A DNA stretch of 64,000 nt from Psychrobacter submarinus (GTDB taxonomy: Bacteria > Pseudomonadota > Gammaproteobacteria > Pseudomonadales > Moraxellaceae). The stretch is from positions 1,116,001 to 1,180,000 of the forward strand of contig NZ_CAJHBQ010000001.1 in assembly GCF_904846685.1 (NCBI RefSeq), read 5' to 3'. The notes beneath the pieces are model-generated. The model was not told where the DNA came from and made no database searches. It worked only from the letters and a program-made list of their open reading frames with translations. Within the stretch, counting starts at the first letter, position 1; each line of letters begins with the position of its first letter. Shown here one piece after another: positions 54,416 to 63,645 of this stretch. The position numbers and the translations under genes are program-made.

Positions 54416-56509
54416 CTAGAGTTGCAGCTCACTGATATCAGCAACTGTTAAGAATAGTGCGCGGACTTGCTTTAATAGTGCTAAGCGATTGGCTTTTAAT
54501 GCGGCATCTTCGCTATTGACCATAACGCTATCAAAGAACTGCGTGAGTGGCTCATCTAAGCTGGTTAAAGTTTGCAGTACTTGCGTATAGTCCGCTTGCT
54601 CTAATAAGGGCGCAACTTGCTGCTGTGCTTGCTGCACTTTTGCGTATAGCGCTTGTTCAGCGGCTTCCGTTAATAGGGATTCATTAACACTATCAGCGAC
54701 TGCGCCTTCTGACTTAGCGATGATATTCGCCACACGCTTATTAGAATCCGCTAGCATCGACGCTTGCGCTAGCTTACTAAAAGACTGCACTGCGCGGATA
54801 CGCTGATCAAAATCAAGCGGCATGTGCGGGTTGATCGCTTGTACGGCTTGAATGGTGTCGACGCTGACGCCTTTCTCGGTGTACATGGCGCGATAACGCG
54901 AATTGAGGAACGCCATCACTTGGGTAAAGGTATCGCCCATCTTCGCAATTTTACTGCCTGACTCATTACTGTAGCCTTTAATCGCTTGTTCCACCAGCGC
55001 CACTAAGTTAATAGGCAGCTGCTTTTCGATTAAAATGCGCAAAATACCAATAGCCGAACGGCGTAAGCTAAACGGATCTTTTGAACCTGTCGGCGCTTGA
55101 TCAATAGCAAAGATACCCACTAAGGTATCTAAGCGATCGGCTAGCGCTAAGCAAATACCGATCGGCGTCTGCGGCAGAATATCACCGCTAAACTTAGGCA
55201 GATACTGCTCTTCAATACTGGCAGCGACGGCTTCAGGTTCATCATTTAGACGCGCATAATAAGTGCCGGCGATGCCCTGCAATTCTGGATATTCACCGAC
55301 TAAGGAGCTGGTCAAGTCCGCTTTGGCAAGCATGGCGGCGCGTACCGTCTCATCGAGATCAATACTCTGCCCTTGCTGTTGGAGTAGCCCAGCGATAAAT
55401 CCAGCAAGCTTAGCGATACGCTCAGACTTCTCCCAAATCGTCCCCAGCTGATCTTGGAACACGCGCGTCTTTAAGCTCTCAGTCATCGCAAATAATGGCT
55501 GCTTTTGATCCTGCAAAAAGAAAAACTCTGCATCGGCCAGACGCGGGCGCACGACTTTCTCGTTACCTTCGACGATTTGATTAGGGTCTTTAGACTCAAT
55601 ATTGGTAATAAAAATAAAATACGGCTGCAACTTACCGTCTTTGTCGGTCAGACAAAAGTACTTCTGGTCCGCTTGCATGGTGGAGATAAGCGCCTCTTGC
55701 GGTACTTGCAAGAATCTTGGCTCAAAGCTTGCTCTTAACGCAATCGGTAAGTCAACTAAAGCTGTCACTTCGTCTAACAGCTCTGCTGGCACAATCGCAT
55801 CGGCATTGACTTGATCAGCTAAAGTTTTGACCTGATTGTTAATCATCATCCGGCGCTTATCAAAATCAGCGATCACTTTTAAGCGCTCAAGCAGCGACTC
55901 ATAGTTATCAGCATGATCGAGCTCATGGTAGTCTGGGCTATGAAAGCGATGACCACGCGTTTTTGCACCGCTTTGATGACCTTGAATGGTCGCATCGATG
56001 ACTTGATCATCTTGCATCAACACCACCCACTGCACCGGCCGCACAAACTCTTCTCGGCCGCTACCGGAGCGCATACGCTTAGCAATCGGCAGATTATCGA
56101 GCGCCGTTTGAAAGATATCAGGTAACAACTCAGTCGTCGCTTGACCGTGAATGGTTTGCTCATAGCCGACGTAATCGCCTTTATCAGTATTGATAGTCGT
56201 CAGCTCACTGGTCTCTATGCCTAAGCCCTTGGCAAAGCCCATAGCCGCGCGGGTGGGATTGCCCTCATCATCAAAAGCTGCCTTAATAGCTGGGCCGCGC
56301 TTTTGCTCAGTACGATCAGGCTGGCTTTGTGCTATACCCTGAATCTGAATCGCCAAACGGCGCGGGGCGGCAAAGGCTTTAATACTATTAAAACTGATAT
56401 CAGCCTCTTTTAGTTGCTCGATAACGCTAGCTTGCAGGGCATCGCGTAGCGGTTTTAGGCTCTTGGGCGGCAGCTCTTCACACCCCAGTTCAAATAAAAT
56501 GGTACTCAT
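54416..56509 (-). CDS. glyS: Glycyl-tRNA synthetase beta subunit
   Basis: Beta subunit of the alpha2beta2 glycyl-tRNA synthetase; binds tRNA-Gly. N-terminus LFELGCEELPPKSLKPLRDAL is characteristic, followed by FAAPRRLAI, REFVRPVQWVV and the internal HD-type region, with the anticodon-binding-like domain at the end. Length 697 aa is normal. The gene starts 9 bases after glyQ stops, a translationally coupled pair. The only tRNA gene in the window is tRNA-Gly(GCC), its substrate. Confidence 0.98.
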   Translation of the reverse strand: MSTILFELGCEELPPKSLKPLRDALQASVIEQLKEADISFNSIKAFAAPRRLAIQIQGIAQSQPDRTEQKRGPAIKAAFDDEGNPTRAAMGFAKGLGIETSELTTINTDKGDYVGYEQTIHGQATTELLPDIFQTALDNLPIAKRMRSGSGREEFVRPVQWVVLMQDDQVIDATIQGHQSGAKTRGHRFHSPDYHELDHADNYESLLERLKVIADFDKRRMMINNQVKTLADQVNADAIVPAELLDEVTALVDLPIALRASFEPRFLQVPQEALISTMQADQKYFCLTDKDGKLQPYFIFITNIESKDPNQIVEGNEKVVRPRLADAEFFFLQDQKQPLFAMTESLKTRVFQDQLGTIWEKSERIAKLAGFIAGLLQQQGQSIDLDETVRAAMLAKADLTSSLVGEYPELQGIAGTYYARLNDEPEAVAASIEEQYLPKFSGDILPQTPIGICLALADRLDTLVGIFAIDQAPTGSKDPFSLRRSAIGILRILIEKQLPINLVALVEQAIKGYSNESGSKIAKMGDTFTQVMAFLNSRYRAMYTEKGVSVDTIQAVQAINPHMPLDFDQRIRAVQSFSKLAQASMLADSNKRVANIIAKSEGAVADSVNESLLTEAAEQALYAKVQQAQQQVAPLLEQADYTQVLQTLTSLDEPLTQFFDSVMVNSEDAALKANRLALLKQVRALFLTVADISELQL

Positions 56510-56518
56510 GGGATGCTC

Positions 56519-57580
56519 CTATTTCTTAGTGTCAGTATTTGTGCGGTTATTATCACTACTAGGCTGATTTTCAGCGGAGTCTTCAGTAGACTCTGTCACG
56601 TCTTCTTTTGGCAGATATTTATCAATAGCAGCTTGACGATGCTCCGCGTCTGCTAACGGGAACCCTAACTTGGCTCTTGCTTCGACATACCCAAAGGCTA
56701 CTTTACGCGCCAGCGTTCGCACGCGCAAAATAAAGCGCTGACGCTCAGTGACCGAAATCGCGCCGCGAGCATCGAGCAAGTTAAAAGCATGCGAGGCTTT
56801 GAGCACCATCTCATAAGCGGGCAACGGTAGGCCTGCATCGACTAATTTATCCGCTTGCTCTTCATAAAAGTCAAAGAACTCACTCATCTTCGGCACATCA
56901 GCGTGCTCGAAGTTATAAGTCGACTGCTCCACCTCGTTTTGATGAAACACATCGCCATAAGTCACGCGGCCAAATTCGCCATCTGCCCAAACCAAGTCAT
57001 AGACGCTATCGACGCCTTGCACATACATAGCTAGGCGCTCAAGACCGTAGGTAATCTCACCGGTGACTGGGAAGCACTCGATACCACCGACTTGCTGGAA
57101 GTAGGTGAACTGAGTGACCTCCATACCGTTAAGCCAAATCTCCCACCCCAGGCCCCACGCGCCAAGCGTTGGCGACTCCCAGTTGTCTTCTACAAAGCGA
57201 ATATCATGCACTAAAGGATCGATACCGATGGCACGTAAAGAGTCTAAATATAGCTCTTGTATATTGGGCGGATTGGGCTTGAGCACCACTTGAAACTGAT
57301 AATAATGCTGCAAGCGATTGGGGTTATCGCCGTAGCGGCCATCGGTCGGACGGCGCGAAGGCTGTACGTAAGCCGCATTCCAGCGCTCAGGGCCTAACGA
57401 GCGCAAAAAAGTCGCGGTATGAAAAGTCCCTGCCCCGACTTCCATATCATAAGGCTGCAATACCACGCAGCCTTTGGATGCCCAAAAGTTTTGTAGGGTC
57501 AAGATCAAATCTTGAAAACTCATCGGTTTAGAGTCTTTGCGGGAGTTGTCATTATTAGAAATATTATCTTGGGAGGTCAT
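56519..57580 (-). CDS. glyQ: Glycyl-tRNA synthetase alpha subunit
   Basis: Catalytic subunit activating glycine. The family core is very clear: [39 protein letters not shown], then [32 protein letters not shown] and [22 protein letters not shown] (each a stretch of the class II fold). A polar tail of about 35 residues ([20 protein letters not shown]) extends the C-terminus beyond the E. coli protein. Start at 57580 gives a 20-residue Asn/Asp-rich N-terminal tail; an internal ATG (MSFQDLIL) is the alternative. Confidence 0.98.
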   Translation of the reverse strand: MTSQDNISNNDNSRKDSKPMSFQDLILTLQNFWASKGCVVLQPYDMEVGAGTFHTATFLRSLGPERWNAAYVQPSRRPTDGRYGDNPNRLQHYYQFQVVLKPNPPNIQELYLDSLRAIGIDPLVHDIRFVEDNWESPTLGAWGLGWEIWLNGMEVTQFTYFQQVGGIECFPVTGEITYGLERLAMYVQGVDSVYDLVWADGEFGRVTYGDVFHQNEVEQSTYNFEHADVPKMSEFFDFYEEQADKLVDAGLPLPAYEMVLKASHAFNLLDARGAISVTERQRFILRVRTLARKVAFGYVEARAKLGFPLADAEHRQAAIDKYLPKEDVTESTEDSAENQPSSDNNRTNTDTKK

Positions 57581-57805
57581 AAAAAAATCACTATGAAATA
57601 AGTAGGATTAGGGCGAGCCTACCTAAAAACAGTTAAGCTTTGCTAGCTTGTTCGGCTACGCCTCTATTAACCTGCTTACCTTACTAAAAAATGGCCATTT
57701 TATCCATATATACAGTAACTATATTTATAGTATTACCTATAGCATCATATGTAATATCTACGCTGGCTAGGCGTCGCGTATTAAAGTTCAACCGATGATG
57801 ACAGG

Positions 57806-57965
57806 TATAGTCAATTCTAAATAAAGTAGAGAGATAGTTTTTAGGCGCGGAACGGGTATGAATTTTACTGGCGTGCTGTGCCTATGCAGACAGAGGCTGC
57901 ATAACTAATAGTTAAACAAAAGCATCCCAATACCGCTATATCGTTTTTACAATGAACTCACTACA
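57806..57965 (+). repeat. Family B repeat, uninterrupted copy
   Basis: About 160 bases starting TATAGTCAATTCTAAATAAA and containing the conserved core GTGCTGTGCCTATGCAGACA followed by GAGGCTGCA. It matches the two halves of the split copy at 13650-14095. The right boundary near 57965 is approximate. Sequence 57581-57805 before it, upstream of glyQ, shows nothing else. Confidence 0.65.
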
Positions 57966-57970
57966 TCAGT

Positions 57971-57997
57971 GCATAAATCAGCAGCGCATAAATCAGC
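57971..57997. repeat. 15-bp-period direct repeat
   Basis: GCATAAATCAGC occurs twice, 15 bases apart, just beyond the family B repeat. No function is evident. Confidence 0.6.
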
Positions 57998-58011
57998 GAA
58001 AGCAGCACAAC

Positions 58012-58042
58012 AAAAAAATACCCAAATGCGTAAGCATCTGGG
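58012..58042 (-). terminator. Minus-strand terminator downstream of the PspC-domain gene
   Basis: CCCAAATGC and GCATCTGGG pair with one mismatch around GTAA; on the minus strand seven T follow within two bases. It lies 220 bases beyond the PspC-domain gene, so that transcript would be antisense to the small plus-strand ORF at 58096. Confidence 0.65.
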
Positions 58043-58095
58043 CAGGAGGAAAAGTGTGATACCGGTATCCTGTTGTGTCAGGCTTTTTGTTTTTT

Positions 58096-58269
58096 ATGAG
58101 CCACTATCGCTACTCTATTTTTATTATTATAGGTTTAGCGTTACTGTTTATTTCGACTGCATTACTTTTAGAACTGTGGTACTTGTTTAACCCAAATACT
58201 TTTAAATTTGATATTTTTAACTTTAGTAACTTTAAAATGGGTACTTCTTTCACTACATCTAACTACTGA
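58096..58269 (+). CDS. Possible small membrane protein, 57 aa
   Basis: ATG 58096 opens a frame with one strongly hydrophobic helix (YSIFIIIGLALLFISTALLL) and an aromatic, Asn-rich tail. There is no good ribosome site, and the ORF overlaps the end of the convergent PspC-domain gene by 7 bases. AT-rich sequence makes such ORFs likely by chance. A strong AGGAGG at 58045 does not serve this ATG. Confidence 0.25.
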   Translation: MSHYRYSIFIIIGLALLFISTALLLELWYLFNPNTFKFDIFNFSNFKMGTSFTTSNY

Positions 58270-58475
58270 TAGGACTGATGAGTTGCTTTTGGCATAACAA
58301 TCCATAATATGATGTAAATCAAAATCCCTGGGACTGCTGCACTAAGTGAAGAGATAATAACAAACAACACTCTTACCCAAGTCGGTGACCATCCTAAATA
58401 CTGAGCGATACCGCCCATGACACCTGCAATCATTTTATTGTTTCGCGAACGATGCAGTTTAACTAACTTACTCAA
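58263..58475 (-). CDS. PspC-domain membrane protein
   Basis: A 70-aa protein consisting only of the PspC domain: LHRSRNNKMIAGVMGGIAQYLGWSPTWVRVLFVI and a following helix IPGILIYIILWIVMP-like (VPGILIYIILWIVMP). In E. coli PspC takes part in the phage-shock envelope stress response. No pspA, pspB or pspF is nearby, so a stress-response role is not established here. AAGGAG precedes the ATG. Confidence 0.93.
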   Translation of the reverse strand: MSKLVKLHRSRNNKMIAGVMGGIAQYLGWSPTWVRVLFVIISSLSAAVPGILIYIILWIVMPKATHQSYQ

Positions 58476-58858
58476 AGTTTGTACTCCTTATCGAGCGATT
58501 TAACTTGTAAATAAGTATAGCAAGTATTCGCTATTTATCTGTTGATGCTTTAAGCGTGCTTTGTGACTTTATGATAATCAAAGTTGCCGTAATCTGTCAT
58601 AAAGCGCGGTAACTGCCTGATTTTAAATAGTTATTTCAAAATGTTTCAAAAAAGGCCATGTTACTGGTTCTTTTCTCTGAGTTTACTGAGATGCTTATTT
58701 GCGACGATTATTATTCATTTCAACAACTTGCCTGCTTTCGCTACTCATTTTTCAAACTTTTACAATAACTCACCTGTATCTACGTCCAAAGCTTTATACC
58801 ATGCTATTAATTTAACGCACAAACAGCGCGGTTTATATGATGAAGTTAGGTAGGAGAT
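58476..58858. other. Divergent spacer between the PspC-domain gene and nadR
   Basis: Mostly AT-rich non-coding sequence with promoters for both sides. A 70-codon ORF (58641-58853) has no ribosome site and no family resemblance and is not called. No clear operator was found. Confidence 0.5.
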
Positions 58859-59908
58859 ATGGTGATTGATTCCGGTTTAATGATTGGGCATTTTCAGCCA
58901 CTACATTTAGGACAAATGCGCAGTATCTTAGCAGCAGCAGGACAAGTCAAAAGCCTTTATATCGTTATCACTTCCCATCCGGCGCCGCATCCAGATTTTG
59001 ATATTACCTTAAAGGACAAAGCGCGCTGGCTACAGATGGCTTGTGCGGACTTGCCCTTTATTCATCTGCATATCTCTGAGGAGATTGCGCTGCCTATCCA
59101 TGATGATTTTAGCGATGTTGCTATCGATGTCACTGAAACTCAGGCCAAACTCACTCATATCGCCCATGAGTTAGAGCTACCTGATGATACCGCATTATTT
59201 GTCGCAGAGAATCATCCTATCGCGCAAGAGGCGGTCAAGTCTCAACTGAGCATGCCGGTCTTAACGACACCGCTACAGTCAGAGTTTGACTCGTATGCCA
59301 TCGCAAGCCACCCTATCGCAAATTGGGCCGCGATTCATCCAGTAGCGCGTGCCAACTATACCAAGACTGTCGCTATCGTCGGCGGTGAGAGCTCAGGCAA
59401 AACCACTTTGGTACATAAGCTTGCCAATTACTACGGCGCAAGCTTTGCGCTAGAGATGGGTAGACTCTATGTCGTGACTGACCTGGGTGGTAGTGAGCTT
59501 GGTCTGCAATATAGCGATTACGGCCCTATCGCGCTTGATCATGCCGAGGCTATTCGCCAAGCTAAGATCAATGCGACCGCGCCGGTGACTATCGTTGATA
59601 CTGACTTTGTGACTACGCAAGCGTTCTGTGAAGAGTATGAAGGCCGTACTCATCCTTTCGTTGACGCTTGTATTAATGAGTTTCGGTTAGACTATACGGT
59701 GATGCTCGATAATAATACACCTTGGGTCGATGACGGTATGCGCTCGCTAGGTAGCGCGGAAGCTCGCGGCCGCTTCGAGCAGCTTCTTTTAGACATCTTT
59801 GCTCGCCATAATATTGAGCCGCACCTTATCGACGCGCCAAATTACGATACTCGTTATCATGAAGCTGTGGCATTTATCGATAAGTATATCTACGGCAAAG
59901 CTTTGTAG
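58859..59908 (+). CDS. nadR: NadR-type NMN adenylyltransferase/ribosylnicotinamide kinase
   Basis: Bifunctional enzyme for NAD salvage. The adenylyltransferase half starts at once with LMIGHFQPLHLGQMRSILAA (the G-x-F-x-P-x-H-x-G motif). The kinase half begins with VAIVGGESSGKTTLVHKLA (P-loop, about residue 172) and ends with the NYDTRYHEAV region. The helix-turn-helix repressor domain of E. coli NadR is missing, so it is an enzyme only. TAGGAG is only 2 bases from the ATG; GTG 58862 is an alternative start with better spacing. pnuC follows, completing a nicotinamide riboside uptake and activation pair. Confidence 0.93.
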   Translation: MVIDSGLMIGHFQPLHLGQMRSILAAAGQVKSLYIVITSHPAPHPDFDITLKDKARWLQMACADLPFIHLHISEEIALPIHDDFSDVAIDVTETQAKLTHIAHELELPDDTALFVAENHPIAQEAVKSQLSMPVLTTPLQSEFDSYAIASHPIANWAAIHPVARANYTKTVAIVGGESSGKTTLVHKLANYYGASFALEMGRLYVVTDLGGSELGLQYSDYGPIALDHAEAIRQAKINATAPVTIVDTDFVTTQAFCEEYEGRTHPFVDACINEFRLDYTVMLDNNTPWVDDGMRSLGSAEARGRFEQLLLDIFARHNIEPHLIDAPNYDTRYHEAVAFIDKYIYGKAL

Positions 59909-60024
59909 AATAGACGAGATAACAGCAGCGCTATTTATAACGTCACAACCCTATAGCTCTACGACTCTAACAAGCCTCATAAACGATTTAATAACTAACC
60001 TCAGACCTAAAGGACAACCACTCT

Positions 60025-60771
60025 ATGCGCATTCAGTTACTGGACAACATCACTGGCAAATGGTCGTTACAATGGATCATTATCTGGTTTATCTCAGGAG
60101 TCTTAGCGCTGAGTGCGGGATTTTGGCTCACCACTGAGCACAGCACTTTGGACTGGTTTTATTTAGCGGTGTCTTTTATTGGTCTGATCTGCGTGGTGTC
60201 GTTATCCTTTCGCAAAAACGTCGCAGGCAACGGTTTTGGTATGGCGGCGACCGCTGGTGAAGTGGTGGTACAAGGTACGGCCGGCTCCGTTGGTCTGATG
60301 CTCGCGCCGCTATTTAACTTTTTCACCCACCTTTACGGTCTGTTTTATTGGTCAAAGAATACCGATGCTGACGGCGATATGATACCCAAATCCGCCAATA
60401 AGTGGGTTTGGCTGATTACCATTACCTTTATGATCATCGGCTTAGCGCTTTTCCCCACGGTGAACGCGCTACTCGCCAGCTACGGCTATGCCGTCGTCGA
60501 AAATGACAGTAGTTTATTTTTAGGGTTTATCTCCTTTTTTTGGATAAACGTCATCGCTTTTATTCTCTCTATCACCGCCCAAGCAGCGATGATATTACGC
60601 TACTCGTTTAACTGGTGGTTGTGGATTATCTCCAACTTCGTATGGCTCACAGTCAATCTGATGTCAGGCAATTATATCTTTGCGATTCAAACGATGGTCT
60701 ATCAAGTCAACTCTTTTGTCGGGCTTTACGAGTGGTATCGCAGCGAACAAGACGCCGCTAAAGCGTCATAA
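60025..60771 (+). CDS. pnuC: PnuC-type nicotinamide riboside transporter
   Basis: Inner-membrane facilitator (248 aa) with seven or eight predicted helices; the kinase half of NadR traps the imported riboside by phosphorylation. Family stretches: WFYLAVSFIGLICVVSL, LFNFFTHLYGLFYWSKNT and the C-terminal NFVWLTVNLMSGNYIFAIQTMVYQVNSFVGLYEW, which contains the W-x-x-x-N and Q-x-x-x-x-x-N-S positions typical of PnuC. It lies 116 bases after nadR. AAAGGA lies upstream of the ATG. Confidence 0.92.
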   Translation: MRIQLLDNITGKWSLQWIIIWFISGVLALSAGFWLTTEHSTLDWFYLAVSFIGLICVVSLSFRKNVAGNGFGMAATAGEVVVQGTAGSVGLMLAPLFNFFTHLYGLFYWSKNTDADGDMIPKSANKWVWLITITFMIIGLALFPTVNALLASYGYAVVENDSSLFLGFISFFWINVIAFILSITAQAAMILRYSFNWWLWIISNFVWLTVNLMSGNYIFAIQTMVYQVNSFVGLYEWYRSEQDAAKAS

Positions 60772-60903
60772 TAACGGTTAAAGCAAGCGGTTATGACGCG
60801 AGGGTCTACGCGATAAAGTGGTAGAGCACTATAAATAATGCTACAACTAAAGATATCGCAGCTCTTTAATTCTACTCATCAAATGACTAACAAGGAGGTT
60901 AGG

Positions 60904-61356
60904 ATGTCTCGTACTCAAAAACGTTTATCGAAACGCTCGCTTGAGCAGTGGCTTAGCGAATATTCGGTCAGTCACCAAAACTTAATCAATAAAAAAATCC
61001 ACTGGATGGCAGTGCCGACTATTTTTGTCAGTATCTTAGGCATGGGTATGTCGCTATCGGTTTGGATTACCTTAGTGCTTAGCGCCTTAGTGCTGCTATT
61101 TTATATGCAGCTCTCAACGCCATTATTTTTAGCGATGGGTATCTTTATCTTGATTTGCTTATCAGTAATGGCAGCACTACCTATCGGTTTTAAGGTCTGG
61201 GCTAGTATCTTCGTGGTTGCTTGGATCGGTCAGTTTGTCGGTCATAAAATCGAAGGCAAAAAACCCTCTTTTTTTGAAGATTTGCAGTTCTTATTAATTG
61301 GCCCAGCTTGGGTAGTCAATAGCTTGATGGGCGGCAAAAATAAACAAACGGCTTAG
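60904..61356 (+). CDS. DUF962 (Mpo1-like) membrane protein
   Basis: A 150-aa protein with four predicted membrane helices. The start at ATG 60904 is fixed by AAGGAGG 5 bases upstream; a longer frame from 60838 has no such site. The DUF962 pattern is clear: LEQWLSEYSVSHQNLINKKIHWMAVPTIFVSI near the N-terminus (with the conserved H-x-N and H-W), and VAWIGQFVGHKIEGKKPSFFEDLQFLLIGPAWV near the end (H-x-x-E-G-x-x-P). Yeast Mpo1 of this family is a 2-hydroxy fatty acid dioxygenase; the bacterial substrate is unknown. Confidence 0.92.
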   Translation: MSRTQKRLSKRSLEQWLSEYSVSHQNLINKKIHWMAVPTIFVSILGMGMSLSVWITLVLSALVLLFYMQLSTPLFLAMGIFILICLSVMAALPIGFKVWASIFVVAWIGQFVGHKIEGKKPSFFEDLQFLLIGPAWVVNSLMGGKNKQTA

Positions 61357-61436
61357 AGTAACTACTGTAGTCAATACTCTTTAAAAATGTATGGCGCTGC
61401 TGGGTGAAATATAAGATCTGATAAAGTTTTATTTAT

Positions 61437-61532
61437 TTAACTCAGAGTTTGCACGCCGCCGCCGGTGACGATAGCGGTCTTGCCGGACAGGTCAAACAGC
61501 TCATCAAAGCTTTTTTCTTTAAATTCTGGCAT
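61437..61532 (-). pseudogene. SDR oxidoreductase remnant (N-terminal 31 codons)
   Basis: With AGGAG 7 bases upstream, ATG 61532 begins MPEFKEKSFDELFDLSGKT followed by AIVTGGG, the start of a short-chain dehydrogenase with its glycine-rich cofactor loop. After TGGG the reading diverges (VQTLS) and stops. The rest of the enzyme is missing, so a deletion has left only the ribosome site and first codons. No SDR sequence was found elsewhere near. Confidence 0.75.
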
Positions 61533-61839
61533 AAAAAGCTCCTATTTTAATTATGATTTATTATTAGGTAGGCTTGTATTAACGACTATCTTAAGTCTGT
61601 AGGTCGAAAACTTATATTGCAGATATCGCTTTAAAAGTTACTCATTTATTATGCCGTACTAACCTCAAGTAGATAGGGCAAGTTGGCTGACTTTTGTAAC
61701 CTTATTGTGTTGCAGCGTAGCCTCTTAGCTTTGTGCAGCTGCGCTATATTAGATTTGTACCTTAGGATTTGTGGCAGTAGGATGAGAAGCATTGAATTTT
61801 AGGCGTTCCATAAATTCACCGATAAGACAAGGATGTACA

Positions 61840-63375
61840 ATGGCAAACTGGTCAGAAGGTTATATCAGCGATATCAACTATACTTATGGTTATTACTCAG
61901 AGCTCAATCCACATAATGTAAAAATCCCGTTTTTGATGGCAGGACTAGATGCACCTAAGTTCACCACGGCTTGTGAGCTGGGCTTCGGTCAAGGTATGTC
62001 TATCAATGCTCACGCTGCAGCCTCAGATATCAAATGGTATGGCACCGACTTCAACCCCTCACAAGCCAGTTTTGCAAAGGAGCTATCAAGTATCTCAGGT
62101 AGCGACGCGCAGCTGTTTGACCAGTCTTTTAGCGAGTTTTGCAACCGTGAGGACTTGCCCGATTTTGATTTTATCGGCCTGCATGGTATTTGGTCATGGG
62201 TCTCTAACGAGAACCGCGACATTATCGCTGACTTTATTCGCCGCAAACTCAAAGTAGGCGGTGTCCTCTATATCAGCTACAACACTTTGCCAGGGTGGTC
62301 AGCGGCTTCTCCCATTCGCCATATGCTCACCGAGCACGATCACATGCACGGTAGCCGCGGCCAAGGTATGGGAAAACGTGTCGAAGCTTCCATCAAATTC
62401 ACTCAAGAGCTGTTGACGCTTTGTCAGCCACTCGTCCAGCAAGTGCCTTCTATACCCAAACGCTTAGAAGACATCGGTCAGCAAAACCCCAATTACTTGG
62501 CTCACGAATACTTTAACCGCGATTGGCAGCCGATGTATTTCTCTGAGATGGCAGATTGGTTGTCTCCAACGAAGACTAGCTTTGCTTGTTCCGCCAATTT
62601 TTTGGAGGACTATAAGCCTAGTAGTTACAATAGCGAGCAGCTCAACTTTATAGAAAGCTTAGACGATCCTATGTTCGCCCAAAGCGTCAAAGACTATATG
62701 CACAATAAGCAGTTTCGCCGCGACTATTGGGTAAAAGGCGCGCGTAAAGTGTCTACGGCCAAACTAGAACAAACGTGGCATCAATTGCGCTTTATGATGA
62801 TCAGTAGCGCCGAAGACATCAAATACGAAGTGAGTGGCGCAGCTGGTAATATCAATCTACGTGAAGACATCTACAAGCAGATCATCACCTTACTAGCTGA
62901 CTATCAAATTCACTCAGTAGCGTCGCTACAGCAGCAGCTACCGGAGGACTTTCAGCAAAGCTGGCTGTTTGAGTCTTTGGCAATTTTGTACAGTCAAGGC
63001 GCTATTGTATTGCTACAAGATGACGAGACTATTGATAAAGTGCGAGCGCGCTGCAATAAGCTCAACGCTTATGTCATGCAGCAAAGCTTAGTCAGCCCCG
63101 AGCTCAATGCCTTAGTCAGTCCGTTGACGGGTAGTGCACTGACTTATGGCCGCTTCCCTTTGATATTCTTGCACGCTTACACAAAAGGTAAGAAGACACG
63201 GGAGCAATGGGTTGATTATGCTTGGCAAGCGCTGAAAAAAAACGGTCAGCTGCTGCTCAAAGACGGTAACACTCTAAGAGAAGAAAAAGACAATATTGCG
63301 GAGTTAAATCGCATGGTTGAGGACTTTGAAAACCATACGTTACCGCTTGCTAAGCGCTTGCAAATCGTTGCTTGA
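61840..63375 (+). CDS. Class I methyltransferase with regulatory domain
   Basis: A 511-aa SAM-dependent methyltransferase. ATG 61840 (MANWSEGYISDINYTYGYY) follows AAGGA and is preferred over an upstream start at 61792. The SAM site is ACELGFGQGMSINAHAAAS at about residue 45; DFIGLHGIWSWVSNENRDII and VGGVLYISYNTLPGWSA follow. The C-terminal half (from about residue 210) resembles the methyltransferase regulatory domain found in this family. Substrate unknown. It is a single gene ended by a strong terminator. Confidence 0.88.
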   Translation: MANWSEGYISDINYTYGYYSELNPHNVKIPFLMAGLDAPKFTTACELGFGQGMSINAHAAASDIKWYGTDFNPSQASFAKELSSISGSDAQLFDQSFSEFCNREDLPDFDFIGLHGIWSWVSNENRDIIADFIRRKLKVGGVLYISYNTLPGWSAASPIRHMLTEHDHMHGSRGQGMGKRVEASIKFTQELLTLCQPLVQQVPSIPKRLEDIGQQNPNYLAHEYFNRDWQPMYFSEMADWLSPTKTSFACSANFLEDYKPSSYNSEQLNFIESLDDPMFAQSVKDYMHNKQFRRDYWVKGARKVSTAKLEQTWHQLRFMMISSAEDIKYEVSGAAGNINLREDIYKQIITLLADYQIHSVASLQQQLPEDFQQSWLFESLAILYSQGAIVLLQDDETIDKVRARCNKLNAYVMQQSLVSPELNALVSPLTGSALTYGRFPLIFLHAYTKGKKTREQWVDYAWQALKKNGQLLLKDGNTLREEKDNIAELNRMVEDFENHTLPLAKRLQIVA

Positions 63376-63413
63376 CGCTCGATACCAATGATTGACGGGC
63401 GTAAAACACAGAC

Positions 63414-63453
63414 AAAAAAAACCCTCACTATTATATAAATAGTGAGGGTTTTT
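63414..63453. terminator. Bidirectional terminator between the methyltransferase gene and tRNA-Gly
   Basis: ACCCTCACTAT and ATAGTGAGGGT form a perfect 11-bp stem around 7 bases, with A and T runs at either side. It can end both the methyltransferase mRNA and the convergent tRNA transcript. Confidence 0.92.
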
Positions 63454-63486
63454 GCTATGTCTTGTATAAAAGACAGTAGCCATATT

Positions 63487-63561
63487 TGGAGCGGGATAAG
63501 AGATTCGAACTCTCGACCCCAACCTTGGCAAGGTTATGCTCTACCACTGAGCTAATCCCGC
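63487..63561 (-). tRNA. tRNA-Gly (anticodon GCC)
   Basis: On the minus strand the acceptor stem GCGGGAT pairs with ATCCCGC, the anticodon loop is TTGCCAA with anticodon GCC, and the T arm reads GAGAG-TTCGAAT-CTCTT. The CCA end is encoded (discriminator T then CCA). All arms fold normally. It is a single tRNA gene served by the promoter at 63618-63645. Confidence 0.97.
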
Positions 63562-63617
63562 ATAAATCAAAGCGTATCGTTAATAAATATTAATGACTAC
63601 GTCTCGATAGGATGGCT

Positions 63618-63645
63618 ATTTTAGCAACTATTTTGCCGGTGTCAA
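63618..63645 (-). promoter_or_regulatory. Sigma-70 promoter of tRNA-Gly
   Basis: On the minus strand TTGACA (63640-63645) is followed after 16 bases by TAAAAT (63618-63623). Transcription would start about 50 bases before the tRNA. Confidence 0.7.

Noticed and set aside
57969..58190. 73-codon ORF, or its GTG form behind the strong AGGAGG at 58045
   Set aside because: The GTG at 58056 would give a peptide of Tyr, Phe and Val without recognisable order; the first GTG (58054) is followed directly by a stop. The AGGAGG is probably chance next to a minus-strand terminator.
58641..58853. 70-codon ORF upstream of nadR
   Set aside because: No ribosome site, no family resemblance, and its end overlaps the nadR ribosome-binding region.
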